This document shows positions 9,851 to 21,100 of a stretch of 64,000 nt of DNA, piece after piece. This DNA comes from Adiantum capillus-veneris (taxonomy: Eukaryota; Streptophyta; Polypodiopsida; Polypodiales; Pteridaceae). The notes beneath the pieces were generated by a model that did not search any database, was not told the DNA's origin, and saw only the letters and a list, made by a program, of their open reading frames with translations. The position numbers were made by a program, and so were the translations under genes. Every line of letters begins with the position of its first letter. Within the stretch, counting starts at the first letter, position 1. The DNA is taken from NCBI GenBank assembly GCA_014529385.2, contig CM043947.1:97436036-97500035 (forward strand), written 5' to 3'.

Positions 9851-10440
9851 CTATCCACTTGCAGCACTTTGAAAGGCACTTGCTAGCACTTGGAAGCTCT
9901 TTTTAGCACTTGGAAGCTCCTTTTAGCACTTTGAAGCACTTTCAGCTACCTACAAACTCCTGCAAGTGCTTGCAGGGTCTTAAAATTGTTTCAAAGTGCT
10001 CTAAAGTGATTGCAAAAAGCACTTTTAATCACTTTGAAAGCATTTTGAAGCAATTTTAATCACTTTGAATCTTCTTCAAGCACTTGCAAGAGTTTGCGAG
10101 TGGTTGAAAGTGCCAAATGGTGGTTCAAAGTGCTTGCAAGTGCATAAAAGTTAGGCACTTTTTAACAGTTGTAAGCATTTTTAGGTGTTTAAAAGTGCTT
10201 GGAAGTGCTTGTTACAGGTGGTTAAGGTGTTTGCAAGTGCTAAATAGTCAAGCATTTTTCAGCATATGCTTCATATGCTTTTATGCACCTGCAAGCACTT
10301 GCATGTATTTCCAGATGTTTGAATGTGATTAAAAGAGCTTGTAGGTGGCTGAAAGTGCTTGCAAGTGCTTAAGGGGTGACCACTCTTAACCACTGTTAGC
10401 ACCTTCTAGCACTTTATACATTTTAAAGATAGAGAAGACT
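9850..10440. repeat. Degenerate GCACTTG/CAAGTGC repeat tract
   Basis: Nearly every 15-25 bp the heptamer GCACTT(G) or its complement AAGTGC recurs, for example in GCACTTGCAAG, AAGTGCTTGCAAGTGC and CACTTTGAAG. The unit is partly self-complementary, so the transcript could fold into many small hairpins. Period is irregular, unlike a clean satellite. No coding sequence is supported here. Confidence 0.7.
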
Positions 10441-10451
10441 GGAGTTCCTGC

Positions 10452-11880
10452 ATGGCTAACACCTCCCCCTTCATCCTTGCAACATCATCATTGAATCCAA
10501 AGGAGTTGGAGAGTACCCTTGTAAGGGCTCAGATTTCAGCCTCCTTTTTGGCAGTCGCAGCTACGTTTTCTGTTGGAGAGGGTTTCAGTCTCTCCACCTC
10601 CTCTCTAAGGCTCTCTACCTCTACAGTGATGGGTGCACAAGATGAGGAGGTACCTTCGTTGCACAACCATAAGTCCCGCTTTGCAGCTAGGACTGTCTTT
10701 GTAGACTTCACCTTCTCTTCTGCCTTCACTGCCTACTGCTCAAGGTCATCGGCAAGATTATCCACCCATGCTATGTAGAGGGGCTAAGAGGCTGTCCACA
10801 TGTGTTTTAGAGGGTGGCTGGACATCATAGGACCGTCCACATCATTCTCTATCAGTCCTTCAAATGTGGGGGCTTTCTTCACGCCGTAATCAGACATGAA
10901 CTTCTGTATTTTTTGATTGAGCCCCCTTTTCTGGCTCTTGACATTCTCTAATACTTGATCCCCAACCAAAGCCCATGAAATCTTATGACTATCGGGGTCT
11001 GCTTTGGCCGCATCGCAGTATTCATATGCAAACCCCCATGCAAACCTCGTCAGGGAGCTCGCCGTTGGAGGGGGTAGCCTGGTAGACCTTCTGATACAGA
11101 AGCCTACATGCATTGTAAAGTTGGTCATGCACCTGCTGGAGGAAGATCTTAGTCTTCTTCTTCTCTGGGACCTTGAACACTGTTGACCACTGTTCAGGTG
11201 GTAGGTCCTTGTCTGTTAAATCCTCGAGCAACTTGCCTTCCATGCTCAATCCATATTCCTCATGCAACTGCAATGCAGAATAGAAAAACTTGGAAAGTAT
11301 CGGATACTCCACCGATGCTGCAAGCAAAGTCATGGAGAAAAATGATTTGCAACCAATGATGAAAAAGGAATTTTGGCCATGCATTTCCATGAGGCGCATA
11401 GACATGAGGCGATAGAGAACTCACATTTCCGAGAATATTTTTCAATCGACAACATGCATTTAGAGAGAAAAGTTTTGGCGGTTGTGTTTGTCACTGGGGT
11501 CTTCATCGTCGTGCTAGTTGTAGGGGACTGCTATGTCGTGGTTGTTGAAGGCGTCTGCTGTGTTGCATGTGTTGGGAGGGTTTGCTGTGTGGTGGTTGTT
11601 GTAGGGGCTCGCTGTGCTGTGGTGTTTGTTGCAGGGGGCGCCTACTGTACCAACTCTGTGCTTTGAGTCGGGTCTGTGCTTCTTGGAGGGAGTGTTCTTC
11701 TTATGAGTCATCTCTGTAGAGGGTGCTACTGCAGCCTTTCTGCTTCTGTGTCGGGGGAAATGGGGACAGAGCTCCACCAAGGATATGGCAAAGCGTGACG
11801 TGTGCAATGAGGGGTAGAGCGTGACGGCTACAACATGCAATGGGGGGAGCACGAGCGATGGGGGTAGCACGAGCTATGGA
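10452..11880 (-). pseudogene. Antisense coding remnant: Thr/Gln-rich N-part, globular middle, coiled-coil end
   Basis: Read right to left, a Thr/Gln/Pro-rich segment (about 11500-11750) is followed by a 120-residue globular segment (11022-11405, with LHEEYGLSMEGKLLEDL), then by a frameshifted continuation (10784-11128, with KIQKFMSDYGVKKAP) and a helical, charged segment (10529-10729, ESLREEVERLKP) typical of coiled coil. At least two frame changes break it. The layout (linker, globular part, coiled coil) resembles the minus-strand ORF at 37880-40195, which suggests an extra ORF of an LTR element. I do not recognise the family; homology between the two is not shown. Confidence 0.4.
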
Positions 11881-11975
11881 AGCATAGCAAGCACACAGGT
11901 ATAGGCGGGAGTTTCGAGTGACAAGCTAGTTGCATGAGAGAAAAGGAGAAAGAGGACAAAGGCCATGATTACTAT

Positions 11976-13973
11976 TGAGCTAGAGCGGAGTTTTTGAGAT
12001 GGGGCTCAACTCAAGGCTCCCACCAGACAACCACTCCGTGAGACCCTACACACGCATATTTCTTAGGGGCACCACCCTCTTTTATGGAGAAAGAAGGAAA
12101 CCAAAACAAACCATATACAACACACACACACACACACACACTCACACCTTCCTTATGTGCTTCAACACAAAATTCCCTTCAACCATTCAACACACACTCC
12201 TTAAGCAATCCCTTTGAACACTGCACAAACTCACATGCAAAGATTGACCTTCACCATATTAGTGCTTATATACTTCTAAGAAAAGCAAGCACAAAACCTC
12301 AAAACTCAAAACACCATAATGCACAAATACTTGACAACTCCTTTCCTTTCCCAAAAGAAGAGACTACTTACACACATAAGGCGGCATGCATAGAGAGCTC
12401 TTCTCCATCTATGCAGCCCCAAGACTTACTTACACACAACATAAGGAGAGAAGACAAGCAAATAGACTCCATGGTGTACAAAAAACTTTCTCAACAAAAA
12501 AGCAACCCAATGAGCACAAAATATGAGAAGCTGCCAAGATATGCTTACCAATTTTACATGCGTTTAGAGCAAAAGTGTGACGACGACACCCCAATTGCAA
12601 CAATTTGTTGATCAAACCATGAGATAGATCATTGAACTCGATATCCTTGCTCTCATATAGAATCTACAATCCTTATTTAGGGATGAGTATGGTAAGAGAA
12701 ATGTTTGCAAGAGAATGGTAGCAATAGCATATTGATGCTCTCTCTATGGTGCCGCTTATGATAGCGAGCTTAGGAAATGGATAGGGAGACAAGAGGAGAG
12801 AGAGATTAGGGCTTCCCTAACCTTAGAGGAGCTTATTTGCAGCAATGGAGTAGGTGTGTGTATTTTTGTGCTTGCCAAAGGGCCTTTTTATAGCTGTACA
12901 AGACCTTGGGTTAGGTTAAACTTGACTAGGGTCGGTAATTAACCATAGTTAGGTTCCCTTTTGACCATTCCTTCAATTATGCAAATAAGGTACTTATTTT
13001 TTCATTAAAAATAGCCTTTTAAGTCGTGGAGGCTCCATAAGGGTTGATAATGTATGTGGGCCCCACCATGATGTCCCTCTAGTGGCTCCTGTAGAGTGTC
13101 CCCATCCTGTTTGTTGTGTCTCTGGAAGCATCTTGAGCCGACCCCTCCACATGCAAGTGGTTTTTAACTCCCCATTGGTATTTTAGAATGTTGGAGAAGT
13201 CAAGAAAACTTTTCACCTTTGTGGTTTACCTGATTGTAACTTTGACTTGCAGTAACAGTGTCCACAGCACCTTGTTTTCACCATAACTTTCAACCTGTAA
13301 CTCAGAATTGGGTGCTGTAAAAGGAAAAGTTGACCTTCTCAAAGTGTTTAAGCTGATTTTGGAGTGTTTCTCAAGTATACCCATGAGATAAGGCGTTCAA
13401 GATGCATCCAAAACACCTTTTGAACCAAGTCTCCTTGTAGGGGGCCCTTTAGCATGCATCCAAGGTGTAGCATGATTTTTTCAAAAGAGAATCCACCTTA
13501 AACAAATGAGGTAGGCTCCAATAAAGTTTGATTTATCAGGGATATACATTATATTTAAGATTTGTTGACCAACACAAGTAAATGATCCAAGAGTTGGGTC
13601 ACATAGTGGTGGGGAAGGGAAGGCCTACAAGGTTAACCCTACCCTTGAGAGAAGATGGGTAAGATAAGTGCCCATAAATTATTTATTTACAAATTATGGG
13701 ATGTAGATAGCTATTTAAATTAGTAAAGGTAATTAGTTAAAAGAATATGCAGTAAAAAAACTAGGAGAGTAGAATTAAGTTTAGTATTTTCATTTAGCAT
13801 GAAGAGAGAAATATGATGTAAATGCATAAAGATCTAAGAAGGGTAAGGTGTTTGTATGAAAAAAGGCTATTACGGAAAGAGAGAATGAACACTAGGTTAA
13901 AACTTTAATAAAAAATATATATATTTGAGTAGAAATGTAGTTCAAATGCAAGGTTACCATTTAACTCTACTCA
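11976..13973 (-). repeat. Tat-2 3' LTR (intact copy)
   Basis: Runs TGAG...CTACTCA on the plus strand. The matching copy is 17839-19328 plus 27020-27523. It keeps the uninterrupted sequence GGTGTAGCATG (about 13465-13475) where the CACTA element entered the other LTR, so it works as the empty-site reference. An extra CTAG near the left end is absent in the other LTR. A (CA)n run lies at 12121-12141. Confidence 0.9.
12883..12893 (-). promoter_or_regulatory. TATA box of Tat-2 3' LTR
   Basis: The minus-strand sequence CTATAAAAAGG is a strong TATA motif in the expected LTR region. The partner LTR carries it at 18742-18752. Confidence 0.6.
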
Positions 13974-13994
13974 TATTAGCCCTCCCCCTTCATC
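13974..13994 (-). other. Tat-2 polypurine tract
   Basis: On the minus strand the bases gaagggggagggctaata abut the 3' LTR start, as expected for plus-strand priming. Confidence 0.7.
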
Positions 13995-14140
13995 TAGGAT
14001 CATTCATGCTCCTAGATGAAACAAAAGAGTTTTTTCCTTTTTCTTTTCTTTCTCTTTTTTTTTTCTTTTTTTCTTATTTTTCTAAAAAAAGGAGGAGTGA
14101 TATACACTCTTTTACTCCATTAGACCTGCTTTTCATTACC

Positions 14141-17100
14141 TCAATCCCATAAATCGGAGATGGGAGGGTTGCCTTGGGTATGTTGAGATTCCAAGGCTGG
14201 TTCTTCTTTGCACATCAAAGCTTTAAAAATAGGTGGAGCATTTGCCAAGCCGAAGGGAGTCATGCCAATTTGGAGCTTAGACGATGTAGGTAGATGACTT
14301 CCTATCAACGGATTGATACGTTGAAAGTAGGGCTTTAATCTCCATCCATTGACTCTGGTTTTGTGGAGTTTTCCTGATAAATCTGCTAATCTGTAACTAC
14401 CATTCCCAAACTTTGTTTTTATCATGAAAGGTCTGTCCCATCTTTGCAAAAACTTTTTGTCAAGTCGAGTATCAAGTCGGTTATCATAGCGAAGAACCAA
14501 CATACCTTCCTTCAATCCTTTCCCCTTGAGCTTCTTGTTGATTTTTTTCCTTTGGCTTGTGGCTTGGGCAATGTAATAGTCGATGGACTCTTCTCTATCA
14601 AGCTCAAGTCGTTGAAGATCTAAAATTCTTTCCTGCAAAGCTTCTTTTGGCCTCTTTGCTCCCCGTGAGAGAATGCGTAGGCTTGCAATCTCCACCTCAA
14701 TAGGAAGGAGTGCCTCCTGTCCATATACCAAATGAAAAGGAGTGAATTGAGTGGATACCTTGAAAGATGTTCTGTATGCCCATAGAGCTGCGGTCAAATG
14801 ACGATCCCAGTCGTTTGGTCGATCTGCAACCTGCTTATAAATGATCTTACATATCATTCCATTCACCTTTTCAACCAACCCATTGCACTGAGGGTAGTAA
14901 GGTGTAGAATGCAAATGTTTGAATTTTAACTTTGTCAAAAGATTATCTAGGAGCTCTGCTCTAAACCCTGGACCACGATCTGACAAAATCTCTAATGGTG
15001 TGCCGAATCTACTGCATATGTGATCAAAGATAAATTTTGATACCTCCTCGACTGTAATTCGTATTGTACTTGCTGCCTCCGCCCATCGTGTCATGTAATC
15101 TACTCCCACAATGATGAAGACCTTCCCGGTAGATGTGCGAGGTAAGGGGCCTATTGCATCCACACCCCACTTCTCAAAAGGACCATACAAAATTATTGGA
15201 ACTCGAGGTTCGTAAGTGAGTCGTCGATCTCTAGCAATCTGACAACCTTTGCATGACTTACACCAATGCTGGACATCACGGTGTAGACTTGGCCAAACAA
15301 AATCTTCCTGTTTGTAATATCATGAGAAAAATGATGGCATGAAAAGAGGATTCTCTCTATTTCTTGAACAGAGGGCACCCTTCTTAGCACCAAATCTTTC
15401 CCTTTATGATACAGATCATCTCCTATGAGTTGGTAAGGAGTTGCCTTTTTTACCAACCTATGCCTTTGCACTTTATCCAAGTGTTTAGGGCATTCACCAG
15501 TTTGGAGGAAAAATATGATGTCCTTCAATTCCTCTTGGCCTTGGTACTTTGGTTCGTAGAGCTTCACACCTCCCACCATGATCTGAAGTTTCTCATTGGC
15601 GAGATAATCTGCTTCCTTGTTGAGGGTTCTCACAACATGCTGTACCTGTGTAGCTTCAAAGTTCTTTATCAAAGCCTTCACCTGTCTAAGCCACTCCACT
15701 AGAGTAGGGTTCTTGCACTTCCATATCCCTTGGATTTGCCTAATAACTAGTAAGGAATCACCTCTTATTATAAGTCTTTCGATGCCAAGTTTTCTGCATT
15801 CTTCAAGCCCCAACTTTAAGGTGACATACTCAGCCTCATTATTAGAATGAACATTTTCCAAGGTGATACCTTTCTTAACAAGAACTTCCCTTTGTGGACT
15901 TAGAATAAGAACCCCCCCTGCTGCCTGATCGTGTTGTCGTCGGTAAGCTCCATCAAAGCACAAAATGTGTGCATTGTCCATATCCTCCTCATTATTTTGT
16001 GGTGTAGCTTTGTCTCCTGCCTTTGGTGACTCTTTCCTTTCTCTCACTTTGTATGTGAGAATGTCTGCAAGACTTGCCCTTGTGCTATCTTCCACAAGAA
16101 AAGTGTATTCGAACTCTTGAAGTTCTAGAACCCATTTGGATATCCTAGATGAGAGGCTCATGTGTTGCACAACATATGGTAAATTGTTTTCCATGGTGAG
16201 AATGACAAATGGTGTAGGTAAGAGATATGATCGGAACTTTCTTACCGCAAACATAATTGTGAATACCACCTTCTCCATATCGGTGTAGCCCTTCTCTGCA
16301 GCGGTCATGACTTTGCTTGCAAAGTATACTAGCCTCATGTAGCATGTTTTTGGGTCTTTTTGCCTGAGAACTACACCGATGGCCTCCATTCCTACACTTG
16401 GCGTGATGTAATATGTATCCTTTGGATTTGGTGGCTTTATTGTTGGAAGAGAGTTGAGAATACCCTTTACTTCAGTAAAGCATAATTCGTGTTCCTCTCT
16501 CCATTCAAATGTGGGTTTGTTTGCTAGCTTGTGCAAAGGTGAAATAGCTTCCGCTAGAAGGTGAATGAAACGAGACATGTACCTTACTTTGTGGTTGAAA
16601 GTCATGAGCTCCTTGGTTGCCGTTGGTGGTTGTAGTGACAAGAGAGCATTTACTTTTGATGGATCCACTTGAATTCCTTGCAAAGAAACCACATGACCTA
16701 GCAATACCACTTGTGACTCTGCAATGTGACACTTCTCAGGATTAAGCTGTCCCCCAAATTGATGAAGCCTCCTAAGCCCCTCCTCAACTTTTTGGCAATG
16801 AAGTCTTTGGCTACTATAGATACAGAAGTCATCCATAAAAACCCTAATTGACTTTCCAAAGAAGGGCTGAAAGACAAGAGTTGTAAACCTTATAAAGGTA
16901 CTAGGAGCATTTGTGAGCCCAAATGGCATCTTTCTATAGGCAAAGCAACCCCAAGGTGTGATGAAAGTGGTTTTTAACTGATCTTCTTCTGCTATTCTGA
17001 TTTGAAAATACCCTGAATACCCATCACACACTGTGTAACATTCATAGCCGGCTACTTCGTTTAAGATTTCATCTTGGAAAGGAAGAGGAAAATGATCCCT

Positions 17101-17224
17101 CTTTGTTGCAGCATTGAGCGGTTTGTAGTCAACCAGAGACGAGGTGTGCCATCTCCAAATTATCCAGAAATTCTTGTGCATCCTCACCATTTTTAGAATG
17201 AAAGGTAGGAAAAGTGCTTGACAT
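14141..17224 (-). pseudogene. gag-pol: Tat-2 gag-pol, internally deleted and frameshifted
   Basis: Gag starts at ATG 17224 and matches the Tat-1 gag start for about 30 residues (EFLDNLEMA), then joins RT sequence directly near 17132. Relative to Tat-1, about 2.1 kb (rest of gag, protease, RT N-terminus) is missing, and the gag frame stops at the junction. Downstream the frame at 15193-17190 encodes RT (MPFGL, FMDD), RNase H and the second RNase H (CFDGAY, SNNEAEY) without stops. A single-base frameshift near 15310 separates it from integrase (WGVDAIGP, LSDRGPGF, NGLVEKVNG: D, D and E present). Part of the integrase zinc region is also shortened. The C-terminal tail contains a stray RT-like motif (see findings). 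Confidence 0.92.
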
Positions 17225-17277
17225 TTTTACAATACAAGGAGGCTTGTGTACCACAAAGTTTTGACTACGATGAGTGA

Positions 17278-17470
17278 TCACATCAAAATGAAAATATATA
17301 CATCAAGTGTTAGCTCATAATTTATCATAGGCAAAATAAAAGGGTTGATTGAGGCATTAATTTCATTAAGGCGAGTGGGTCCAAAAATTCTCCTAATGGT
17401 TGCTTGAAATGTAAATTTTGTAGCAATTATGATGTGCATAGATTGACGAGCTATGGGTGTAAAAGGAGAA
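17278..17470 (-). CDS. Tat-2 copy of small ORF-B (start not defined)
   Basis: On the minus strand an open segment ends at TGA (17280-17278) and carries the ORF-B signature: IARQ, GPTRL, NEINASINPFILP, then DV-IFIL at the C-terminus. This parallels 2861-3073 of Tat-1 residue by residue in the second half. I could not settle the initiation codon; the upstream part may be frameshifted. It lies 54 bp before the gag ATG. Confidence 0.55.
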
Positions 17471-17573
17471 GCAGCTCCCAGTTGGTTATTGTGACAATGT
17501 GTTCTCCTTTTTCTTTCTCTTGAAGAAAGTTTCCTTTGAGTGGATCGCTATCTAAGCGCCTCTTGTCCTTGCC

Positions 17574-17786
17574 TCAAAACAAAATAAAAACATGGACATC
17601 AAATGAATCATCATAATTAATGAATGGAAGAATGATGGGATTTGGAGATGCCAAGATTTCACCAAGTCTTTCTGCTCCAAACATAAAAACAATGCGTTGT
17701 TGGTAAAAAAATTTGCGATCTACACAAATGTTAATTCTGATGCGTTGTGAAAACTGAAAAGCATATGGTGCAACTCTATTGTTCAT
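17574..17786 (-). CDS. Tat-2 copy of small ORF-A, 70 aa
   Basis: ATG at 17786 opens a 70-residue frame beginning MNN and ending DVHVFILF. It shares CVDRKFFYQQR, MFGAERL and EILASP with ORF-A of Tat-1, roughly 60% identical by eye. The start at MNN is chosen because both elements share it. It lies within 50 bp of the primer site, so it would be the first cistron of the Tat-2 RNA. Function unknown. Confidence 0.65.
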   Translation of the reverse strand: MNNRVAPYAFQFSQRIRINICVDRKFFYQQRIVFMFGAERLGEILASPNPIILPFINYDDSFDVHVFILF

Positions 17787-17815
17787 GAGGAGAATAGAAG
17801 GCAATTAGGAAAGTT

Positions 17816-17832
17816 CCTCAGTGGGGGCACCA
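17816..17832 (-). promoter_or_regulatory. Tat-2 primer-binding site
   Basis: Minus-strand TGGTGCCCCCACTGAGG follows the LTR end by six bases and differs at one position from the Tat-1 site. The cognate tRNA is not identified. Confidence 0.8.
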
Positions 17833-17838
17833 CTTTTA

Positions 17839-19328
17839 TGAGAGCGGAGTTTTTGAGATGGGGCTCAACTCAAGGCTCCCACCAGACAACCACTCCGTGA
17901 GACCCTACACACGCATATTTCTTAGGGGCACCACCCTCTTTTATGGAGAAAGAAGGAAACCAAAACAAACCATATACAACACACACACACACACACACAC
18001 TCACACCTTCCTTATGTGCTTCAACACAAAATCCCCTTCAACCATTCAACACACACTCCTTAAGCAATCCCTTTGAACACTGCACAAACTCACATGCAAA
18101 GATTGACCTTCACCATATTAGTGCTCATATACTTCTAAGAAAAGCAAGCACAAAACCTCAAAACTCAAAACACCATAATGCACAAATACTTGACAACTCC
18201 TTTCCTTTCCCAAAAGAAGAGACTACTTACACACATAAGGCGGCATGCATAGAGAGCTCTTCTCCATCTATGCAGCCCCAAGACTTACTTACACACAACA
18301 TAAGGAGAGAAGACAAGAAAATAGACTCCATGGTGCACAAAAAAATTTCTCAACAAAAAAGCAACCCAATGAGCACAAAATATGAGAAGCTGCCAAGATA
18401 TGCTTACCAATTTTACATGCGTTTAGAGCAAAAGTGTGACGACGACACCCCAATTGCAACAATTTGTTGATCAAACCATGAGATAGATCATTGAACTTGA
18501 TATCCTTGCTCTCATATAGAATCTACAATCCTTATTTAGGGATGAGTATGGTAAGAGAAATGTTTGCAAGAGAATGGTAGCAATAGCATATTGATGCTCT
18601 CTCTATGGTGCCACTTATGATAGCGAGCTTAGGAAATGGATAGGGAGACAAGAGGAGAGAGAGATTAGGGCTTCCCTAACCTTAGAGGAGCTTATTTGCA
18701 GCAATGGAGTAGGTGTGTGTATTTTTGTGCTTGCCAAAGGGCCTTTTTATAGCTGTACAAGACCTTGGGTTAGGTTAAACTTGACTAGGGTAGGTAATTA
18801 ACCATAGTTAGATTCCCTTTTGACCATTCCTTCAATTATGCAAATAAGGGACTTATTTTTTCATTAAAAATAGCCTTTTAAGTCATGGAGGCTCCATAAG
18901 GGTTGATAATGTATGTGGGCCCCACCATGATGTCCCTGTAGTGGCTCCTGCAGAGTGTCCCCATCCTGTTTGTTGCGTCTTTGGAAGCATCTTGAGCCGA
19001 CCCCTCCACATGCAAGTGGTTTTTAACTCCCCATTGGTATTTTAGAATGTTGGAGAAGTCAAGAAAACTTTTCACCTTTGTGGTTTACCTGATTGTAACT
19101 TTGACCTGCAGTAACAGTGTCCGCAGCACCTTGTTTTCACCATAACTTTCAGCCTGTAACTCAGAATTGGGTGCTGTAAAAGGCAAAGTTGACCTTCTCA
19201 AAGTGTTTAAGCTGATTTTGGAGTGTTGCTCAAGTATATCCATGAGCTAAGGCGTTCAAGATGCATCCAAAAAACCTTTTGAACCAAGTCTCCTTGTAGG
19301 GGGCCCTTTAGCATGCATCCAAGGTGTA
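17839..19328 (-). repeat. Tat-2 5' LTR, proximal part
   Basis: This is the right-hand LTR up to the CACTA insertion. It aligns with 11976-13471 with about 1.5% substitutions. The reading frames inside it (for example the 175-codon plus-strand frame mirrored at 12084) are duplicated LTR sequence, not genes. Confidence 0.9.
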
Positions 19329-19340
19329 CACTACAAGAGG
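19329..19340 (+). repeat. CACTA left terminal inverted repeat
   Basis: CACTACAAGAGG, perfectly complementary to 27005-27016. It is followed by subterminal GATGCTCAC and GTCGCTATGAGC units. Confidence 0.95.
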
Positions 19341-19392
19341 CTATTCATATTAGCGATGCTCACACAGCGATGCTCAAAAAAAAAATTCCCGG

Positions 19393-19442
19393 CGTCGCTA
19401 TGAGCGTCGCAAATTAGAAATTTGTGACGCTCATAGCGACGT
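19393..19442. repeat. CACTA left subterminal hairpin
   Basis: CGTCGCTATGAGCGTCGC and its complement face each other around a short AT-rich loop (about 23-bp arms, one mismatch). Such repeats are the binding sites for the TNPA-type protein in En/Spm elements. Confidence 0.8.
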
Positions 19443-19529
19443 CGGCTGGGCTAAAAAAATAACCGAGCGTGCCCAAAAACTCAGATCTCAGATCTGAGTT
19501 TTTCGGCGCCCTCAAGCAAGGAGCAGGTA

Positions 19530-19565
19530 ACGCTCTCCCTCTCTCTCTCTCTCTCTCTTTCTTCT

Positions 19566-19619
<54 letters not shown>

Positions 19620-19737
19620 AGAGGAAGGAGAGCCAGTTATGCTCCTTCCCTCTCCTCATTCTCATGTTCCCTTCCCCTCTTTCTCTCTCCCTCTCTCTCT
19701 CTCTCACACACACACATACACACACACACATAGTGTT

Positions 19738-19781
<44 letters not shown>

Positions 19782-20015
19782 AACATAAACAAAAACGCAC
19801 ACACATACATAAACAAAGAATGCACACACACATTGAGAGAGGAAAAGAGATAGAGAGCATGCATAAACAAAAAATGCACGCATTGAGAGAGGAAAAGAGA
19901 GAGAGAACATGCATAAACAAAAATCGCACACATTGAGAGAGGAAAAGAGAGAGAAAACATGCATACGATCCAAAAAAACGCACACACATTGAGAGAGAAA
20001 GAGAGAGAAACTAAT
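19530..20015. repeat. Microsatellite block and 50-bp minisatellite in CACTA
   Basis: (CT)n, (CA)n, (CT)n and (GA)n runs (19530-19780) are followed by a tandem repeat of about 50 bp whose unit includes ATTGAGAGAG and ATGCATAAACAAAAA (starts near 19832, 19882, 19932 and 19988). Long frames on both strands here are translations of simple repeats. Confidence 0.85.
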
Positions 20016-20203
20016 TTAACGTCGTAGGAAACTAATTAAAATTAAAAGACCTAAAGATCTAGCCGACGAGGAGTTGAACTCAAGACCTATTATTCAAGAG
20101 GGAAATGGCATAATCAATCTATCATACTTGGCATGGGTGATAGAAAGGTTATACCATTTATCTCTTTTTATTGGCACACACATCCACACACGCGCACACA
20201 CAC

Positions 20204-20310
20204 AAGAAGAAGAGAGTTATAACGTCGTAGGAAACTATCCTAAAAGACGTTAAAGATTAGGTTAGATGTAGACTTACGTTAAATTAGATTTAGGTTTATT
20301 TAAGTTAAAT
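20204..20310 (+). repeat. Direct repeat flanking HIPP fragment, left copy
   Basis: About 100 bp (from aagaagaagagagtt through the tttaggtttattt motif) is repeated at 21001-21100 with a few changes, an offset of 797 bp. Each copy follows a CA-rich tract. Reiterated AAATTAGATTTAGGTTTATTT units extend the left copy to about 20430. Confidence 0.8.
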
Positions 20311-20446
20311 TAGATTTAGGTTTATTTAAGTTAAATTAGATTTAGGTTTATTTAAGTTAAATTAGATTAGATTTAGGTTTATTTTTAACTAGATTTACGT
20401 TTATTTACGCTAGATTTAGATTTACGTTATATTAGATTAGATTTTG

Positions 20447-20809
20447 GTCTCCATAGACTGCGATGCCTGCATGAAGCGGGTGAAGAAAGCCCTCAATGGA
20501 ATATAGGGTATTGCTGCCTTCACTCATGGTGGGCTCCGTCGATCCAAAAGTACTGGTGAAATGTCTTCAGAAGATAGGGAAGAAGGTGGATCTTCAGGGC
20601 GGCAAGAGTCACTACATCCCCGACACAATGACCATCTAGACAACCTCTAGTCATTCAACAGCAACTTCAAAGTTAGTAACAAGAGCAAGAACGGTCTAAA
20701 GGGCCAATTGCTGTCGTCAGATGTGGATGGAGATGAGGCAGCGTCACCGTCGGAAGTTAACTCTCACATCTTTAGTGATGAGAATGCCAACTCTTGCCGA
20801 GTTATGTGA
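20447..20809 (+). pseudogene. Captured HIPP (heavy-metal isoprenylated protein) gene fragment
   Basis: The frame at 20447 reads an HMA-domain start with CDAC metal ligands (Cys codons 20459 and 20468) and MKRVKKALNGI, then a TAG (20504-20506). A second frame gives the end of the HMA domain, VGSVDPKVLVKCLQKIGKK. A third gives an Asn/Lys-rich linker and ends SDENANSCRVM stop, with a C-terminal CaaX box (Cys at 20795). HMA domain plus CaaX is the signature of plant HIPP proteins, which bind metals and are anchored to membranes by prenylation. Two frame changes and the stop show it is not functional. It lies between the ~100-bp direct repeats inside the transposon. Confidence 0.82.
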
Positions 20810-20950
20810 AAAATTATGTGTTAAATCAGTTTTAAGGTTCTTATAATCCCTGTTAGTTTAGTTCTTTGTTTTTAATATAACATAATTTACGTTAGATTTA
20901 GATTTATGTTGTATTAGATTAGACTTAGGTTTATTTAGGTTTATTTAGGT

Positions 20951-21000
<50 letters not shown>

Positions 21001-21002
<2 letters not shown>

Positions 21003-21100
21003 GAAGAAGAGAGTTTTAACGTCGTAGGAAACTATCCCAAAAGACGTTAAAGATTAGGTTAGATGTAGACTTACGTTAAATAAGATTTAGGTTTATTTTT
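21001..21100 (+). repeat. Direct repeat flanking HIPP fragment, right copy
   Basis: Near-identical to 20204-20303, sharing the run GACGTTAAAGATTAGGTTAG. It follows a (CA)n tract at 20956-21000. Confidence 0.8.

Noticed and set aside
12084-12611. 175-codon frame, repeated at 17943-18470, as a gene pair
   Set aside because: Both lie at the same place in the two LTRs of Tat-2; they are duplicated because LTRs are duplicated, and contain translated CA repeats.
19414-19989. 191-codon antisense frame rich in Ser, Leu, Cys and Val
   Set aside because: It is a translation of CT, CA and GA microsatellites inside the CACTA element.
20040-20160. tRNA-like or SINE segment inside the CACTA element (gaggagttgaactcaagacc)
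   Set aside because: It weakly recalls a box B complement, but no box A partner or repeated copy is visible.
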